Of a DNA stretch of 64,000 nt, positions 38,221 to 51,785 are shown piece by piece. The position numbers and the translations under genes are program-made. The notes under the pieces were generated by a model. That model was not told the DNA's origin and made no database searches. It worked only from the letters and a program-made list of their open reading frames with translations. The stretch's first letter is position 1. Each line of letters begins with the position of its first letter. Where the stretch lies: contig QLIY01000848.1 of the NCBI GenBank assembly GCA_003260075.1, positions 1 to 64,000 on the forward strand. The letters are read 5' to 3'. The DNA comes from Phallusia mammillata (lineage: Eukaryota > Chordata > Ascidiacea > Phlebobranchia > Ascidiidae).

Positions 38221-39545
38221 AATCGAATTTTTTTTCGTTTTTTTTTTGGTCCCCCAATAATCGAAATAAGGAAAAGGCTATATAGATCAACCGCCAACTT
38301 TGTCTTGATGGTTGATTTACTTTACGACTTTAGCAACTGTAAGTAAATCAAACAATATGACATATAGATTCGTCACACATATTTATTAACTGTCGAAAAG
38401 ATTGGTATTCAACAAGGGTTTCGAATCTCGTACTCGTGTTTCGTCACGTGTTTACCCAGCGTAGTGTCGGACGATGTCCTATAACGAATAAAATTTTATC
38501 CAAAGGTTTTAAATCGATGAGCCAATTCGTGAGCGGCTGGCAGTTAACCTTGTTCGCACGCTTGTCGTTTGTGGTTTTTGCGGTGACTATTACGACGAAA
38601 TCTGGGACTTGAGATTGAGACACAGTCAATAAACAGGGGGGGGGGGCCAATGTTTTGGCGGCTTGGAGTTAACCTTGTTCGCACGCCTCTCGTTTGTGCT
38701 CTTTGCGGTGAATATTACGACGAAATCTGGGACTTGAGATTGAGACACAGTCAATAAACATTTCTGCGTAAGGCGACGGTGGTGAAACTCGTTAAGTCTT
38801 CAGAGAAAACAAAGTATTTTAAAAAGCAGAGTATGCAACAAATACAAGATCGCCTGGTGCACAATAAAATTGACCCTTAAACAACTAGAACATTGGTTAC
38901 CAAGTTTTTTGGTGGGTACCTTGTTAAAGTCACCGTGAAGCTACGGGGGGGGGGCGTCTGGGTGATAAGTAAAAATTGCACTTTAATGTGGCGTTTACCT
39001 GGCAAAGTCTAGATTGTGATTTCCTTTGAGGTACTAATTCCTTTGAGTGATTCTATTGTTGATTTGCAGATCAAAAGGCCTTTGCTTTTTGAAGGCACAA
39101 AACTGACTCTGAGGCGACGTAACGTTCTGTTGTTTGGTTGCGGACGTAATTCAGGTCAATATTTTTTAAATTGATTGTGTTGAGTCTGTGCCGCGAAATA
39201 TGCCCTATTTTGAAGTGCAAACACGAAATACTGGTGTACATGACAACGTTTAAAAGACCATATTTTGGTGATTTGTAATCAAAAGCATGTAAAAAAGTAT
39301 TCCACGAATTTTAAGCATTTTTCAAATAGGAAAACTTAACCAATATTACGTCGTATCTGTATTTCGCAACATGTTTACCCAGCGTAGTGTTAGACGATAT
39401 CCTTAACGCTTAAAATTTTATACATAGGTTTCAAATTTAATTTATTAGCGGTTGGGAGTTACCTTTGTTCGCACGCCTCTCGTTTGTGGTCTTTGTGGTG
39501 ACTATTAACTTACGAAAAAATCTGGGACTAAGGTTGAGAGGCGAA

Positions 39546-40126
39546 ATAAATTAGACGGCGCCCATTTCACCAAACACCATAAACGATTAGTATATCGCAA
39601 CGACTACAAGAGCTCGGTTGCCGAAACTGAAAACCTATTTCCAGTATAAAAGACTTCCTTGAACTCCCAGTTGAAGAGGAATTCCTTTCGAGGTTGTGAA
39701 GTAAAAACGTTCTTAGAACCTCCATAGGAATTCGGTTCGGGGTTGCCAAACGTTGCAAGAAGCTTAATACGATGCTATTGTATATGGCTTGTGGTGTGAA
39801 TGACAGCTTTGGCGCAAATCGTGCCGGTCGGCTGCAACGGGGTAGCTCGCATCCGCCGAGCCGGGGAATATGACTAAAACCAAGCTTAGGCTACGTGACC
39901 GCTCTTGCACCGTGTTAGTCACCGTTGTGATATGTTGGTCAGCGTCTCGTCTGGCGTCTATCCTGCAAAGTCGTGACCGTGAAACTAGTTCCATTTAGGT
40001 GGTTTTATTTTTAATTAGCAAATCAAAAGATTTTGGGGAATACATTTTGAAGATCATACATGTTTCATGTAGGCTATGTTTGTCGCTTTAAATCATACAC
40101 TGTCCCTTGACTACATTTTAGAGTGT
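39546..40126. other. Unannotated stretch between arrays
   Basis: No gene, RNA or repeat that I can support. Short minus-strand frames at 39,567-39,994 are not recognised. Confidence 0.4.
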
Positions 40127-40394
40127 TTTACGACAGTCAATTGAATGCGTAAATAGCATCCCGTGAATTTACACGATCAAACATATGAATCTGATGTTTT
40201 GGGGCCACAGTGATGGCCACAAACTAACAAGTATTTGGAAAACACGAGCACGTGGGGGGGGGGCGTTTTACGACTGTAAATTGAATGCGTAAATAGCATC
40301 CCGTGAATTTACACGACGAAACATATGAATCTGATGTTTTGGGGTCACAGTGATGGCCACAAACTAACAAGTATTTGGAAAACACGAGCACGTT
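40127..40394 (+). repeat. Direct duplication around a G run
   Basis: The stretch 40,127-40,253 and 40,264-40,393 are nearly identical (CGACAGTCAATTGAATGCG / CGACTGTAAATTGAATGCG onward). They are separated by the G run 40,254-40,263. Confidence 0.88.
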
Positions 40395-40559
40395 TATGTT
40401 CATTGCATTTCTTTACCTGGAAATCTTGAGTAAATACAAAAATATACAGAGCATTTACTAAGCACTGGTAATACTAATATTAGGCGATCAGTTCGTTACG
40501 TGATTCAATAAAACATCGCACTTGTAACCAGGCTTCGAGCTAAGGGAAGTCACCTGCTG

Positions 40560-43500
40560 AAACGGCCCGATTCAATTCATTGTAGAGGCGAACAAAGGAG
40601 TTGTTATGCACACAGACACGCCCCCAACACACCTTCCTGATATTGAGCACCCAATTGGACTTTCCACGTGCGCACACACCCCTGTATACGCCCTGTTTTG
40701 TTCGACCAATCATACAGCTGGAACTTGTTTATCGTTCGTCAGTTATCCAACACTAGTTCTTCTATTGCTACAGTGCAAGTGATAACGAAAGCTGAGGTGT
40801 AAGATTTTGTTGCCTAATTATTACCACTGGTCATAATCCGATAAAGCGTGATAACTATTATTTTGGGCTTATTATACCACGAGGCATAAAGTAAAAAACG
40901 TCGTCGTTTTATGTTGTCCAAAAAGTGTTGGTTTTTGACAAAGTCTTATTCTGTTGAAGTTATAAGTTAGATACATTTATCAGTCGAAAGAGCATCTTTG
41001 TATATGAGCATGCAAATTGAATACGTTAGTTGGCGACAAGTACTTTTCAATTCAGGTTCCTGTTTCATAGCCAATAAGTTGATTGGGTTCCTAATTTTTT
41101 AAATTTATGATCCAACCCTAATTATGTGCTTACGGCAGTACGGCAGAGTGTGTAGTACTGGTTATCGTATGTCACATAATGCTGTGTTCTGTTGAGAATA
41201 AGGACAGCGCGTCTATTGTCACAAAAAGTAATTATATTCGCAAGACCAACTCGGATTCAAAGTGTTAAGTAGCGCAAGTCTTTTAATGGTGTATCTGGTT
41301 AGGTTACAAGTCATCATAAACTGATCACGTTCTTTCCTCTTTGTTAACGCATCGCATCATACGAGTTTTCCCTACACTAGAAAATGAAACTAACACTGGA
41401 AAAATTACACAGTCTCCACGCTATAGTGTTTGCTTTCGTAACTTTTTACAAGGGCGGGCTTTATTTTCATCCCGACGTTTACCTTGCACAAACATTAGTT
41501 TATTGCTACAATGAAGTGATCGCGAAAATTGAGGTGTAAGATTCAGTTGCCCAATTATCACCACTGGCCACAATCTCATAAAGCGTGTGATAACTGTTAT
41601 TTCAGGGGGGGGGGCAAAAGCGCAAACAAAGAGGTACCGATTGACTTGTTTCCACGTGCACACACACCCCTGTATACGCCCTGTTTTCTTCGACCAATCA
41701 TACAGCTGGAACTTGTTTCTCGTCCGTCAGTTATCCAACATTAGTTCTTCTATTGCTGCAGTGCAAGTGATAACGAAAGTTGAGGTGTAAGATTTTGTTG
41801 CTTAATTATTACCACTGGTCAAAATCTGATAAAGCGTGTGATAACTATCATTTTAGGTATATTATACTACGAGGCATAAATTAAAAAACGTCGTCGTTTT
41901 AAGTTTTCCAAAAGTGTTGATTTTTGACAAAGCCATATTCTTTTAAAGTTACTAGTTATAATAGTTACATCTATTAGTCGAAAGAGCCCTTTGTATATGG
42001 GCATGCAGATTGAATTCATTAGTTGGCAGTTAGTACTTTTCACTTCAGTTCTCCGTTTCACATCGGATAAGTTGATTATTATGTGTCTAAATTTTTTATT
42101 ATTAGGAAAATATGACCAAATCAACATTACTTGATCGTATAAAGACAAGGCAAATTACGTCCTAATTGCAGCTCGTGTCTGTGGTACAGGTTATCGAATT
42201 TCACATAATGCGTTGTAAAGGGCGAGGAAAGCGCGACGGCAACACAATGGGTAATTGTATTCGCAAGACCAACTTGGTGATAAATAGTGCAAGTCATCCA
42301 GGTGTTGCAACGTACATACCAAGTGATATCTAGTTGCAAGTCATCATGATATCGATGTTCTCCTCTCTTTGTATACCCATCGCATATTACGAGTTTTTCT
42401 TACACTTTTACTGGAATAATGACACAGTCTCAACGGTAGTGTTTGCTTTGCTTTTGTACGTTTTACAATTTACCGTAAGTCGGTGGCCGCTTTTGTTAAA
42501 GGTCGGAAGTTAAATGAAAAATATATATTTAGGTAGTAAAACAGATAGTAAAGAGTTTTAAAACGGTGCTATGAAGTGTACTTGGGAAGAAGGTTTTGTA
42601 TTACAACCTAACGCGAGGCAGGGGCCGTGGTTGTAAGTTAAATAAAAATATATTAAGGTAATAAAACAGATATTTGAGAGTTTTGTAACAGTGCTGTGAA
42701 GTGTATGTGGAATAATGGTTTCATGCCTTTTGCGTTTTCGAATCAGGCACTTGACTTGAAGGCATAGCATAAGCGGCCAAAAGTAAGAAAATTCCAGTTT
42801 AAAGCAAGTTTTAAACCAGTTACAGACAGGCTACAACGCAACCTATTTTTAGAATCGCACCGACAATGTGAAGAAAGGTTCGACACCAAGCACGTTGTCA
42901 AAAGGCATTTCTCCTCGCGCGCAATCAAACAAACGCACTGAAGCGTGTTAGCTGACGTGCGTCGCGAAGTCTCGACTCATGGGGGGCTAAATATCTTAAA
43001 TCCACCGGACGTAGTTGTTTTGGGGATTTACCTTGTACCACCGAAAAAAAAATATATTGGTAAAGTACTTCGAAAATCTCATTTTTGCTTAAAGTGGTCC
43101 ACTGATAGAAAATAGAGAATAAGTAAAAGTAGCGCTTTTATTGGGTACCATACAGATGTGCCGAATTTGTCTGCGTAGTGACACCTGGACTTTGTTACTT
43201 TGCCCTTTGAATTTCTGGAAATCGTTAATACAAATTTCGTTATTGACGCATCATTCTTAATAATGGAATTCAAAGGGTGGTATAATGCCGAATACCATTA
43301 ATGTATTGTTTTATTTAGGAGTAGGAACGTGCGCAATTTGAGTATGACAAAGGCCAAAATCGAAATACCAACTCCGTTTCAAAGCGTTAGGTAGTGAAAG
43401 TAAAGTCATAACGCACATACATCAAGGTGTTTTAAATGCAAGTCATCATGATAATTATCCCCTCCTTCCTGATTCTCTTGTTATTGACAAACATCATCTG

Positions 43501-44270
43501 TTACGAGTTGCTCTCACACTAACATTTCACAAAATATCAGTTTCAACGCTACTGTTTGCTTTTGAGCGTTTTACAATTTACGGCGAGACCTAGACCGATT
43601 TCGTATGAGGTTGAAGGTTAAATTAAAAAAAAAGTAATAAAACAGACAGTTGGGAGTTATATAATAATTAGTGTTTGGAAATGTAACTAGAACGATGATT
43701 TCGTGCTTTGTCAGAAACTTGGGAATCAGTTTTCATGAGCACTTGAAGGCATATCATTAGTGGCGAGAGGAGGAAAGTTTCAATTTGAAACAAGTTTTTA
43801 AACTGGCTCCAGGTAGACTATTATGCGAAACCCTTTTTTTAGAATCGCACAAGCGTTGTCAAACTGAGGAGAAATGTTCTGCTCCGAACGCAAGGCAACA
43901 AACCGTTCTTCTCACTGCAATTAAACAAACGCACTGAAGCGTGTTTGCTGACGTGCGACACGTCGCAAAGTCTCGTGACCAACGGGGGGCTAAATATCCT
44001 AAAATCCACCGCCCGTAGTTGTTTGGGGGATTTACCTCGTGCCGCCGACAAATATTAATGGTAAATTACGAAAATCTGAGTATTGCAAAAAGCTGTCCAC
44101 TTGAGCGCTTTTATAGGGTATGAAACAGGTTCCAAATTTGTCTGCGCACGGATCCTGGGACTTTGTTATTTTGACCTTCGAATATCGGGAAAGCGGTATT
44201 TTTTATTTACTGGTGACGCATCATCCATATTAATGATAGAATTCAAAGGGTCGTTTCTTTTTACTGTTTC
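40560..44270 (+). repeat. Second tandem array, unit about 1.0-1.1 kb
   Basis: A TACGAGTT...ACAGTCTC.ACG...GTGTTTGCTTT series recurs near 41,360, 42,390 and 43,505. GAATTCAAAGGGT recurs near 43,266 and 44,240 (spacing about 975). TTTAGAATCGCAC recurs near 42,848 and 43,838. A second copy of 40,660-40,900 appears at 41,650-41,890, just after the G run 41,605-41,614. No coding content recognised. Confidence 0.75.
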
Positions 44271-47200
44271 TTTTGAGTCGTGTGTTAGGTAAACGGATGT
44301 AGCACATAATAAAACAGAAAAATAACAACATCATAAAATCTGCTTGCGGGATGTGAGAAGAGCCCGAAATCATAAAATAAATATACGTCACAATATAGGC
44401 ATTCTTTCTGTGTATGATGTAACAATACAACAAAAACACTGGACCTCAAATAACACATTTTTCAAATCCTTTCCAAATGGGGGTCGAGCGTTGTTTGCCA
44501 CTCAGAATCTCCCTATTGACAAGTCGCTACAAGTTCTTAACTATTGGTGACATGTCTTCAAGGTTACCCCAATCTGATTTGAAACCCAAAATTCGATTAA
44601 ATTTTTTTGTCAAGCCCCATTTTGTTCATGTTGTTTGTCTGTAGGTGCACATTTCACAGTTTAAAGATTCTGACAAGAACCACACATGCCAATATATTTA
44701 AAAATACAAAACGTTTTGGAAATTCTTATGTCATTCCAAATAAAAAACGCTTTCAAGCTGACATGCCTTAGATGCCTCTATCTTACTTTTTTGTTTCTTC
44801 GGGAGAATAAAATGATGTATTTGTAGACAATATAAACACTAATACCTTAAAGCTTGCTTGTGTAATGTGAATAACGTGGACTATAAAAGCTTCAACGTCC
44901 AAATATGCTATCTATTTACGATGATATGTTCCTGCATAAAAATCAGGGAATTAAATTGGTCAAAAATAACACAGGTAATGATTAACTTCCGTACGTCAGA
45001 CAGGACGTCCAACTTAACAAGTCACGAGGAAGCTAAGCCATTTTAAACGCGAATCCCCGATTTATTTAATGTTTAGCGGGGTTGACGGTATCGAAATGTC
45101 CCTGCTAACAGGTTTCCAAGCTGTGCAAACAGTTGTCCGCGTACATTGGACTTGACGGTCAATTGTAAACCGACGAACCTTTTCAAGAGTTCATAAACCC
45201 AACTACGTACGCAAGAAAAGAGGTAATCATTAAAATTGGGACTTTAAAACAAACTATACAACCTAAGAACACGTCACAAAAAAAACAATTCTGAACTGGT
45301 AATACGAAAGCGATTGTTGTTTATTTTAGGTTACAGATGCGACCTTAATAAATCTTTGGACATGTGTGTTAGCGGTGGTGTCGAAGAATTTAAAATGTTG
45401 CTATCAATACCGTTTCAGGTACAATGAGGGGAAAATTTAAGGAACATAATGTCCATGTCGCAAGGTAGTCACATTGAATAGCTACACACGTATGAATGAT
45501 GTAAATGGCTCGCTCAAAGTTTCGACATTTGTTGAGCCTTGTCACCTTACTGCGTCATTCCGTGGGTAGCGTTGGACGCTTGGACAACTGTCAATCAAAA
45601 CCGACAAAAGCCGCGACATTTCACCAAATATTATTGTGATAAAAATAACTCGAAAACAAACAAATTTTATAAATCCGTTGAGACCGCAATTGCTCAGTTG
45701 AGGCGCGACGAAGTATAGAATTAGTGAAGCAGCAAACAAATTTAGGTGTGTCTTAGGAAATTGGCCATAGTTTTAAGAGAAGTTAAGCTGGGCGTTGGTG
45801 TCGTTCATTTCAGGATTACCCACTGTCTTCCTTATGTCTCGCCATGTTTCGGTTTTGTTTTGCCACATTGAAAAAGGTGTGGTGCAAATTAGGGATTTGC
45901 GACTTTTGTTGGGTGAAGGTCAGCCGCCCCAGTTAGGCATTGTTAATAGCTATCACGACCGTCAACGTTTTGCTAACACACGCCCCATTAAACACAAATT
46001 ATACCTTGTATGGCGACACATTGTCACGTGTGTTAAACATTGCCTAAGTCTGCAGACACAGTGCAGCGAACTTATCGAAACTTTTAAAACATTCCTCATT
46101 GTGCCGGGTACTTCTTTCAGGCGTCATTTCAGCGCCGCTTGACGTCAGAGCCATGGCGATTGATGCGAGCGGCGGTCAGTAAACCTCACTTTTACAAACC
46201 GCTGACGCGCCCCGTGCGATAACAATTATCGCAATCTCCGCTTAAATCTTTAAATCCGACTCGAGGTACATACGTCACATAACCAGTATTACGTACTGGG
46301 GAATACGGTCGAAGCGAGTTTCGCCATCTAAAACGCAAGTAATACCTACCGTTGTAAAACTTTTTGTTAGATAAAATGTCTTAATGTCCTACATAGGGTG
46401 TGCTTGAATCCAAACAGGCATCATTAGCGGCGTGTACAGAAAGTTACAGTAGCATGTTTGAGTTATATTTCGAAAATGCTAATCGAAACTTCGTTGTGTT
46501 TCAAAGCAATGCAGAGTCATAACACATTGACTTCAAGACGGTAGTATTAGTAACAAATTAGACTGCATCATTTCGTCAATTGACAAACTTAAAATTAAAG
46601 ATAATAATGCGATTGTGGAAATTTTGCAAAGTTTTGAACTTTGAAAGACATGAGGAATTATATTTCGACCATAATCTTCCGTTGCCGAATATGTCTCACT
46701 CTGCAATTGTTTAGTGCGTTTTTTTGTTTCATTGGTATTTCTGCACGGTTGTTACAACTTCCCTGGTCAGAGTTACGCACAGCTAAAAGTCAAAGAAAAT
46801 CACGAAACGAACAAGCCAGCACAAGACATTGTAGGATAGAGTCCCTAACTTTGTAATGCTATATGCCAGGACACGAAAGATATATAAGTCGTTTAAAGGG
46901 GCGCCGTTGTGGACACAAATTTGAAAACAGAGTTAGGGAGAAAATATTACCTATGCGACCATACTTTTCAAAATCCTAAAAGGGTGAATCATCGACAGCG
47001 TTGCGATAGACTGGAGAAATTGTGGTTTTCAGGTTGACATCCGCAGTCAGGAAGAATGAGCAAGCAGCGTATAGCGGTTGCTAGGAAACGGGATTTTGAC
47101 AGGGAGAATCGCCAGGAAGTGTAAGCTGGAAGCGGATAAAGTAATTCCGGTTAGCAATAATAAGGGATGAGTCAATTTGTGTGGTGGGCTAATTTTAAGT

Positions 47201-50200
47201 GAGGAGCTATTTAAAGGTGTGGGCAGCTATTCCGTATTTACCAAATAGTGGAGTATTAGTCACACGGTTTAAAGGGCGTTTAATACCATAAGCGCTTCGC
47301 TTTAAGGCATCGCACCCCACAGCTGCGCGTAATATCCTGTCCTGAGCCCTTAACCGCTGTTGTTATCGAAGTGGTTTTGTCTCAAAATTGTGCAGAGCAA
47401 AGCGTGGATTGCACGTCTGCAAAAACAAGCCTTCGTTTATGGATTTGTTTGTGATATGTGCTGTACTTTGAACCAAAACACATATCATCAGCCCCTTGCA
47501 TAACAGACGTCAATATCTTGTTGAATGCGTGGGTGGCGAATTGAGGAAAACATGACGTCCCAATCGCTTCTTACCACGTGACCATTTTCCTGGTTTTCCT
47601 ATTCAAGGAATTGAGAGGAAAGTAGCTCTGCACCGGACGATAGTACGCGATTGTTTTGCCATGCAAGCGTGGGAAACGCAGTTAATGCGACGAATTGCAG
47701 AGCTTTTCGTCTTGTGCGTCTCCAGGGGCCTGACTGCGTAATTGTCCAACGATGATCAAGTCCTCGACCTGATTCGATTGCATCCGGATAGGGTATTGCG
47801 ACACGATTGCGTTATGTTGAGATGCTGTTTTGGTGGAATTCATTCGTTCAATAGCTCGGGAAGCACAGTTCTTTGTTGTCTTTCTTTCGAAGTCATTTAC
47901 TTTATTAACTTGATGTGGTAAAACGTCTTAATTTTGATTGTTTTTTTCGCGAAGCCGTTTTGGTGGAATTCATTTGTTCATAGGCATAGGAAGCATGGTT
48001 CTTTGTTGTCTCCGTTTCAACGACAGTTATGTTTAAACTTTAGTTGTGTGTTTCCTTCGCGGAAAGGTACTGTGCTTTAGGTAGTAAAGGTTTTATTTTT
48101 TTCTTTTATAGTAAGTGGAGTGACCACGAGATCCCAGACCCTAAGCATGTTATTTTTAACCCATCGCGTCAACTGCAGAAAAATTTAATTTGTAAATTTA
48201 AAAACTGATTCTTGGTGCAACCATTGTGTTTTTGGTTCGTCGCTTGTTTTAGTTCGATCAAGAATTTGATTCTCCGAATACAAAAAAACATTTACCCACA
48301 TCGAAAACCTTATTAGAATTAATGCTCTAATGCTAATCGCTCGGTTATGCTTAGCCGACAAAATCTATATTTGGTAATCATAAAATTACCATTTATAAAC
48401 ATTGTGGTCACGTTTTAATTGAGGAAAACTTGTTAAACAACGTAAAGTTAGTCGCTGCTTATGGGAAGTTTGTAACTTTACCGAACGGGGATTACCCTGG
48501 GAGAGCGTCTCAGCCAACTCAAACGAGTCTGAGCCGATCGCCTTTTTCATTCGCTTTCAGACTCGCTAGAAAGCGGTCGTGTTCGGCTTTGTTAGTCCTA
48601 TTACTTGTTGTGTCTGGGAAAAGGTTGAATCGCTGTTCAGGTTATTTGAAAGTAGCTGTCAATTTGCAATATTTGTGAAGGTATCTCAAATAGTGTTACT
48701 TCCGAATTGTTGCAGTAGTCTTGTCAGTCAGGCCTGAAGTTTGGAGATGTTGGCAAGCAACATGATTGTGGATTGTGTGGTAACACTCAGCAGAGGGTTA
48801 GGTATGAAAGTTCAGTTGGTTTGGGCGGAAAAATATTTGCCATTCCAAATTTTAAAATGTTACGAATAGCCAAGAATGAAATAGTAATATTTTGGTCCAG
48901 AGTCTTTTTAAAACATGATTGTACTAATTTAACCAGCAGTGTAAACAAGCACGATTCACAAAGGTACCTTCACGCTTCTTGTGTATACTACATGGCATTT
49001 AAATTCGCGAACAATAGGCCTGAATGACTTGAATAGGCCGTTTTCATTTTCACGGTTTTTCGCGTTTGCTGTCATCAAATTTTTATGTGACGATAAAAAA
49101 TATTTTTCAATCTTAAGTAAACGTAATTTAATAAACAGACATGTATATTAGGCAGTTATAAGTGTTTTCGAATATGAAATGCGACTATCGTATTTTAAAG
49201 CTTTTGCCGGGTTAAGCACTAATAATACTGATTATAATCAGTCTAACGCTAAGCTAATTTCTGGTCAGTTTCCCGGCCAGAAGGCCTAAACACGTGCAGC
49301 ATGCAGGTCAGCGGATTTAATAACTTCCTGGATTCAGTAACAACGCCGCAGCGATATAAGGAGCGGCCAACTGGTTTGAACTGGTCGAAGGCTGGATCGG
49401 CGGCAAGCGCGCCAAGATTTGGTAACAATAATGTTTCGCAATCAGCGACATGGCAGACAAGACGTGACTCGATAAGCAAACAAGTAAATCATGTGTTGTT
49501 TGCCGAAATACGCGAGCGGTTTATTACCCGGTTTGAGGTTGTTGTTCGTGCACAAGAGTTTGTGAATTATGTTTATTTGGCGCTTAACTTATATTAAAGG
49601 TTGGATTTTCTACATTTGCGAAAATTACGTGTTAATTAATGTTTAACCAGTTCGTTTGTTTTTCAGGCTTTTCCTTGTTAGCAGTTGCATTAAACCATTT
49701 TGTAGGGAAAGTAGCATTAATTTCCACAAGAAATTGCTACTTACATAAGCCTTCTCAGTTTCTTATGCCTAAACTGAATAAAAAAAACATTTTGCTGAAT
49801 CATTAATGCTGACGTGATCCCACTGGCGGAGTGAAGCTGAAACTTGATCGTTTACGCGGGAAGTGAAAACGCCCGGCGAATCGGCAGAAACCACAAAAAA
49901 GACCTTGCAGGCACGTACAATTTTGAAAACGGATGGTCCTTCTGCCTGCAATCGAATTAATGGCACTACAAAAGTAAAATTCCGGACAAAAACCATAAAA
50001 TTCACCAGACAAACAACCTGAAAATTTACTGCGGGATAAGCATTTAATGTTATTTGAGCTGTCAACAGTATTTTACAAATTAGAGGTTCCCTAAATGGTT
50101 AACGAAATCGCTACGCAAGGTCAATGTTAACAGCATTAATGGGATTACGGGGTTTAAAGCCAGGGAGACTCCGGAAAGTGTTTTTTGTCTGTGTTGCTTG

Positions 50201-50700
50201 TAAGTTGTTGGCAACAGTGTGTCTTTGTCGCAAGACCCCCAGTCGCGCTGTTGTTTGTATGGTATTAAGCACTCAATCGCGGTCGGCGCCGGCGTGGTAA
50301 ACATCTTATTTATATCTCGCGCGCAGACGAATGCCGTTATTATCGCTTAAACTAATATTCAACAGACTTCAAAAACAAGTTGCGCAACTCAGATTTCGCC
50401 ACATTGCCAAGTCATATTTATCAGCAGAGGGAATGGTACCTATAAGTAACTACATCGCACATAAGGAATAAAGGGTCATATTTAATTTTGTAGCGGCGTT
50501 TTTGATAAAAACTTGTTGCAACTTGACAGCCGTGCTGGTTGTTATTCGTGGGGTCATCAGCATTTCAATTAACATGCTTTGTCAAAGTGAGACAGCGTTG
50601 TTAACAACGGAGAAATGTAGAGGACCCTCCGGTCGAACACCCAGTTTGCGAGGAATTCGCCCTGGGAGAGTTAAATGCTATTGTGCGCCGTGACTTAAAG
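44271..50700. other. Long intergenic stretch, no supportable gene
   Basis: Open frames here (up to 115 codons at 45,795-46,142 and 98 codons at 49,301-49,597) carry no domain I recognise. They have no consistent splice partners. CRE-like sites occur near 46,140 and 47,550. Some of this is likely upstream regulatory DNA of the receptor genes, but nothing specific can be assigned. Confidence 0.45.
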
Positions 50701-50719
50701 GGCAAAAATGCGGAAGTGA

Positions 50720-50962
50720 CGAAAGGCAAACACGTGCCTCTACAAAGGTTCCTTTCATTCGGGTTACTGCAGGTCAAGCACAGTCAGCCAACTTTCACGT
50801 GTCAGTATAGGGTTACTTTAGGTCTGGGACGTGTATATTAACTCGCGCGTGACAAATTGCACTGTAATAACCTATCAAACTTTTTTCTTTACCAATATAC
50901 CGTGTTTTTTAGGAATATAAGTTGATTTAAACTGAATTATTGTTGACAACAAATACATTGCA
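50720..50962 (+). promoter_or_regulatory. Candidate promoter and 5' UTR of receptor gene 1
   Basis: Directly upstream of the signal-peptide ATG at 50,963. It contains two CACGTG-type E-boxes (about 50,731 and 50,797) and a TATA-like GTATATTAA at about 50,833. Position and motifs only; no start site can be proven. Confidence 0.3.
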
Positions 50963-51700
50963 ATGTTGCGAAATTACATCAACAATCTTCGTTTGATCGC
51001 CATTCTTCTATTTTGCTGGAAAGTAAGTGGACTTAAATTATCTTTAGCAAAGGTAAAAGTACATTTACCTTAAATCGTTATTGTATGTCAACAGTGGCGT
51101 AGCCCCAAATTTTTAAAGTTGTTTATTGAGAAACCGAAATCCATGTTTATTATATTTATGCAGACATGGGGTAAATCAGTAAATAAAGTGTTGGCTGTCT
51201 CGAACCACAGTTCGGCAAAACACGTGTTTGGTAAAAGCACATCGTACGCCGAGCACTGGCAAAAAGTTGTATTAGACATCAAACCATTTGACCCCTCCCA
51301 AAATTTTTGGCTGCCTACGCCACTGTATGTCAATCCAATGCTAAGCTGTAGCACTAGTTTTTTCTTTACAATTGAATTAAGCATTGCTTGGAGCAGATAT
51401 GGACGAATCACGACAATGTAATATAATTTATCAATCAATAAAATACACATTAAAACCAAATGAGTGTAAATTACCTAACAATTTTATTGTGCAAGTTTTA
51501 ATTTTTTTTTAGGATAATGTAGGATCCAAATACGTTTTATGTTTCTGAAAAAGCTTGCTTTTTATTTGTGTATTTCACTATTGCAGTAATGGCTTAAGTC
51601 TCACTTAATTTACGCATATTACCACTGGTAGTTTAATTAACTTTGGGGGTGCATGGATTTGTCTGTAACCGGGCCTTGGTTAATTTAAACTATTTATTCT

Positions 51701-51785
<85 letters not shown>

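Larger units (their letters stand above)
27940..39545 (+). repeat. Diverged tandem array, unit about 1.4 kb
   Basis: Marker blocks recur in fixed order on the + strand. CTTACGGATGTCGGTTTT lies near 29,634, 31,138, 32,573 and 33,925 (spacings about 1504, 1435, 1352). TGTGTAATGAACGTT lies near 28,772, 30,281, 30,503 and 33,308. A CTCGTTTG.GGTCTTTG block followed by GACTTGAGATTGAGAC lies near 31,600, 34,240, 37,100, 38,560, 38,690 and 39,475. Spacings are close to one or two units except at G runs (28,564; 30,331; 32,063; 38,636; 38,945), where a short extra copy or a jump occurs. No protein domain is evident in any unit. It may be satellite-like DNA or a decayed repeated element. Confidence 0.82.

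Noticed and set aside
45795-46142. 115-codon open frame
   Set aside because: No domain, no splice partners; length expected by chance in this window.
51088-51459. Overlapping open frames on both strands (123 and 100 codons)
   Set aside because: They lie mainly within the hAT MITE in intron 1 of receptor 1.
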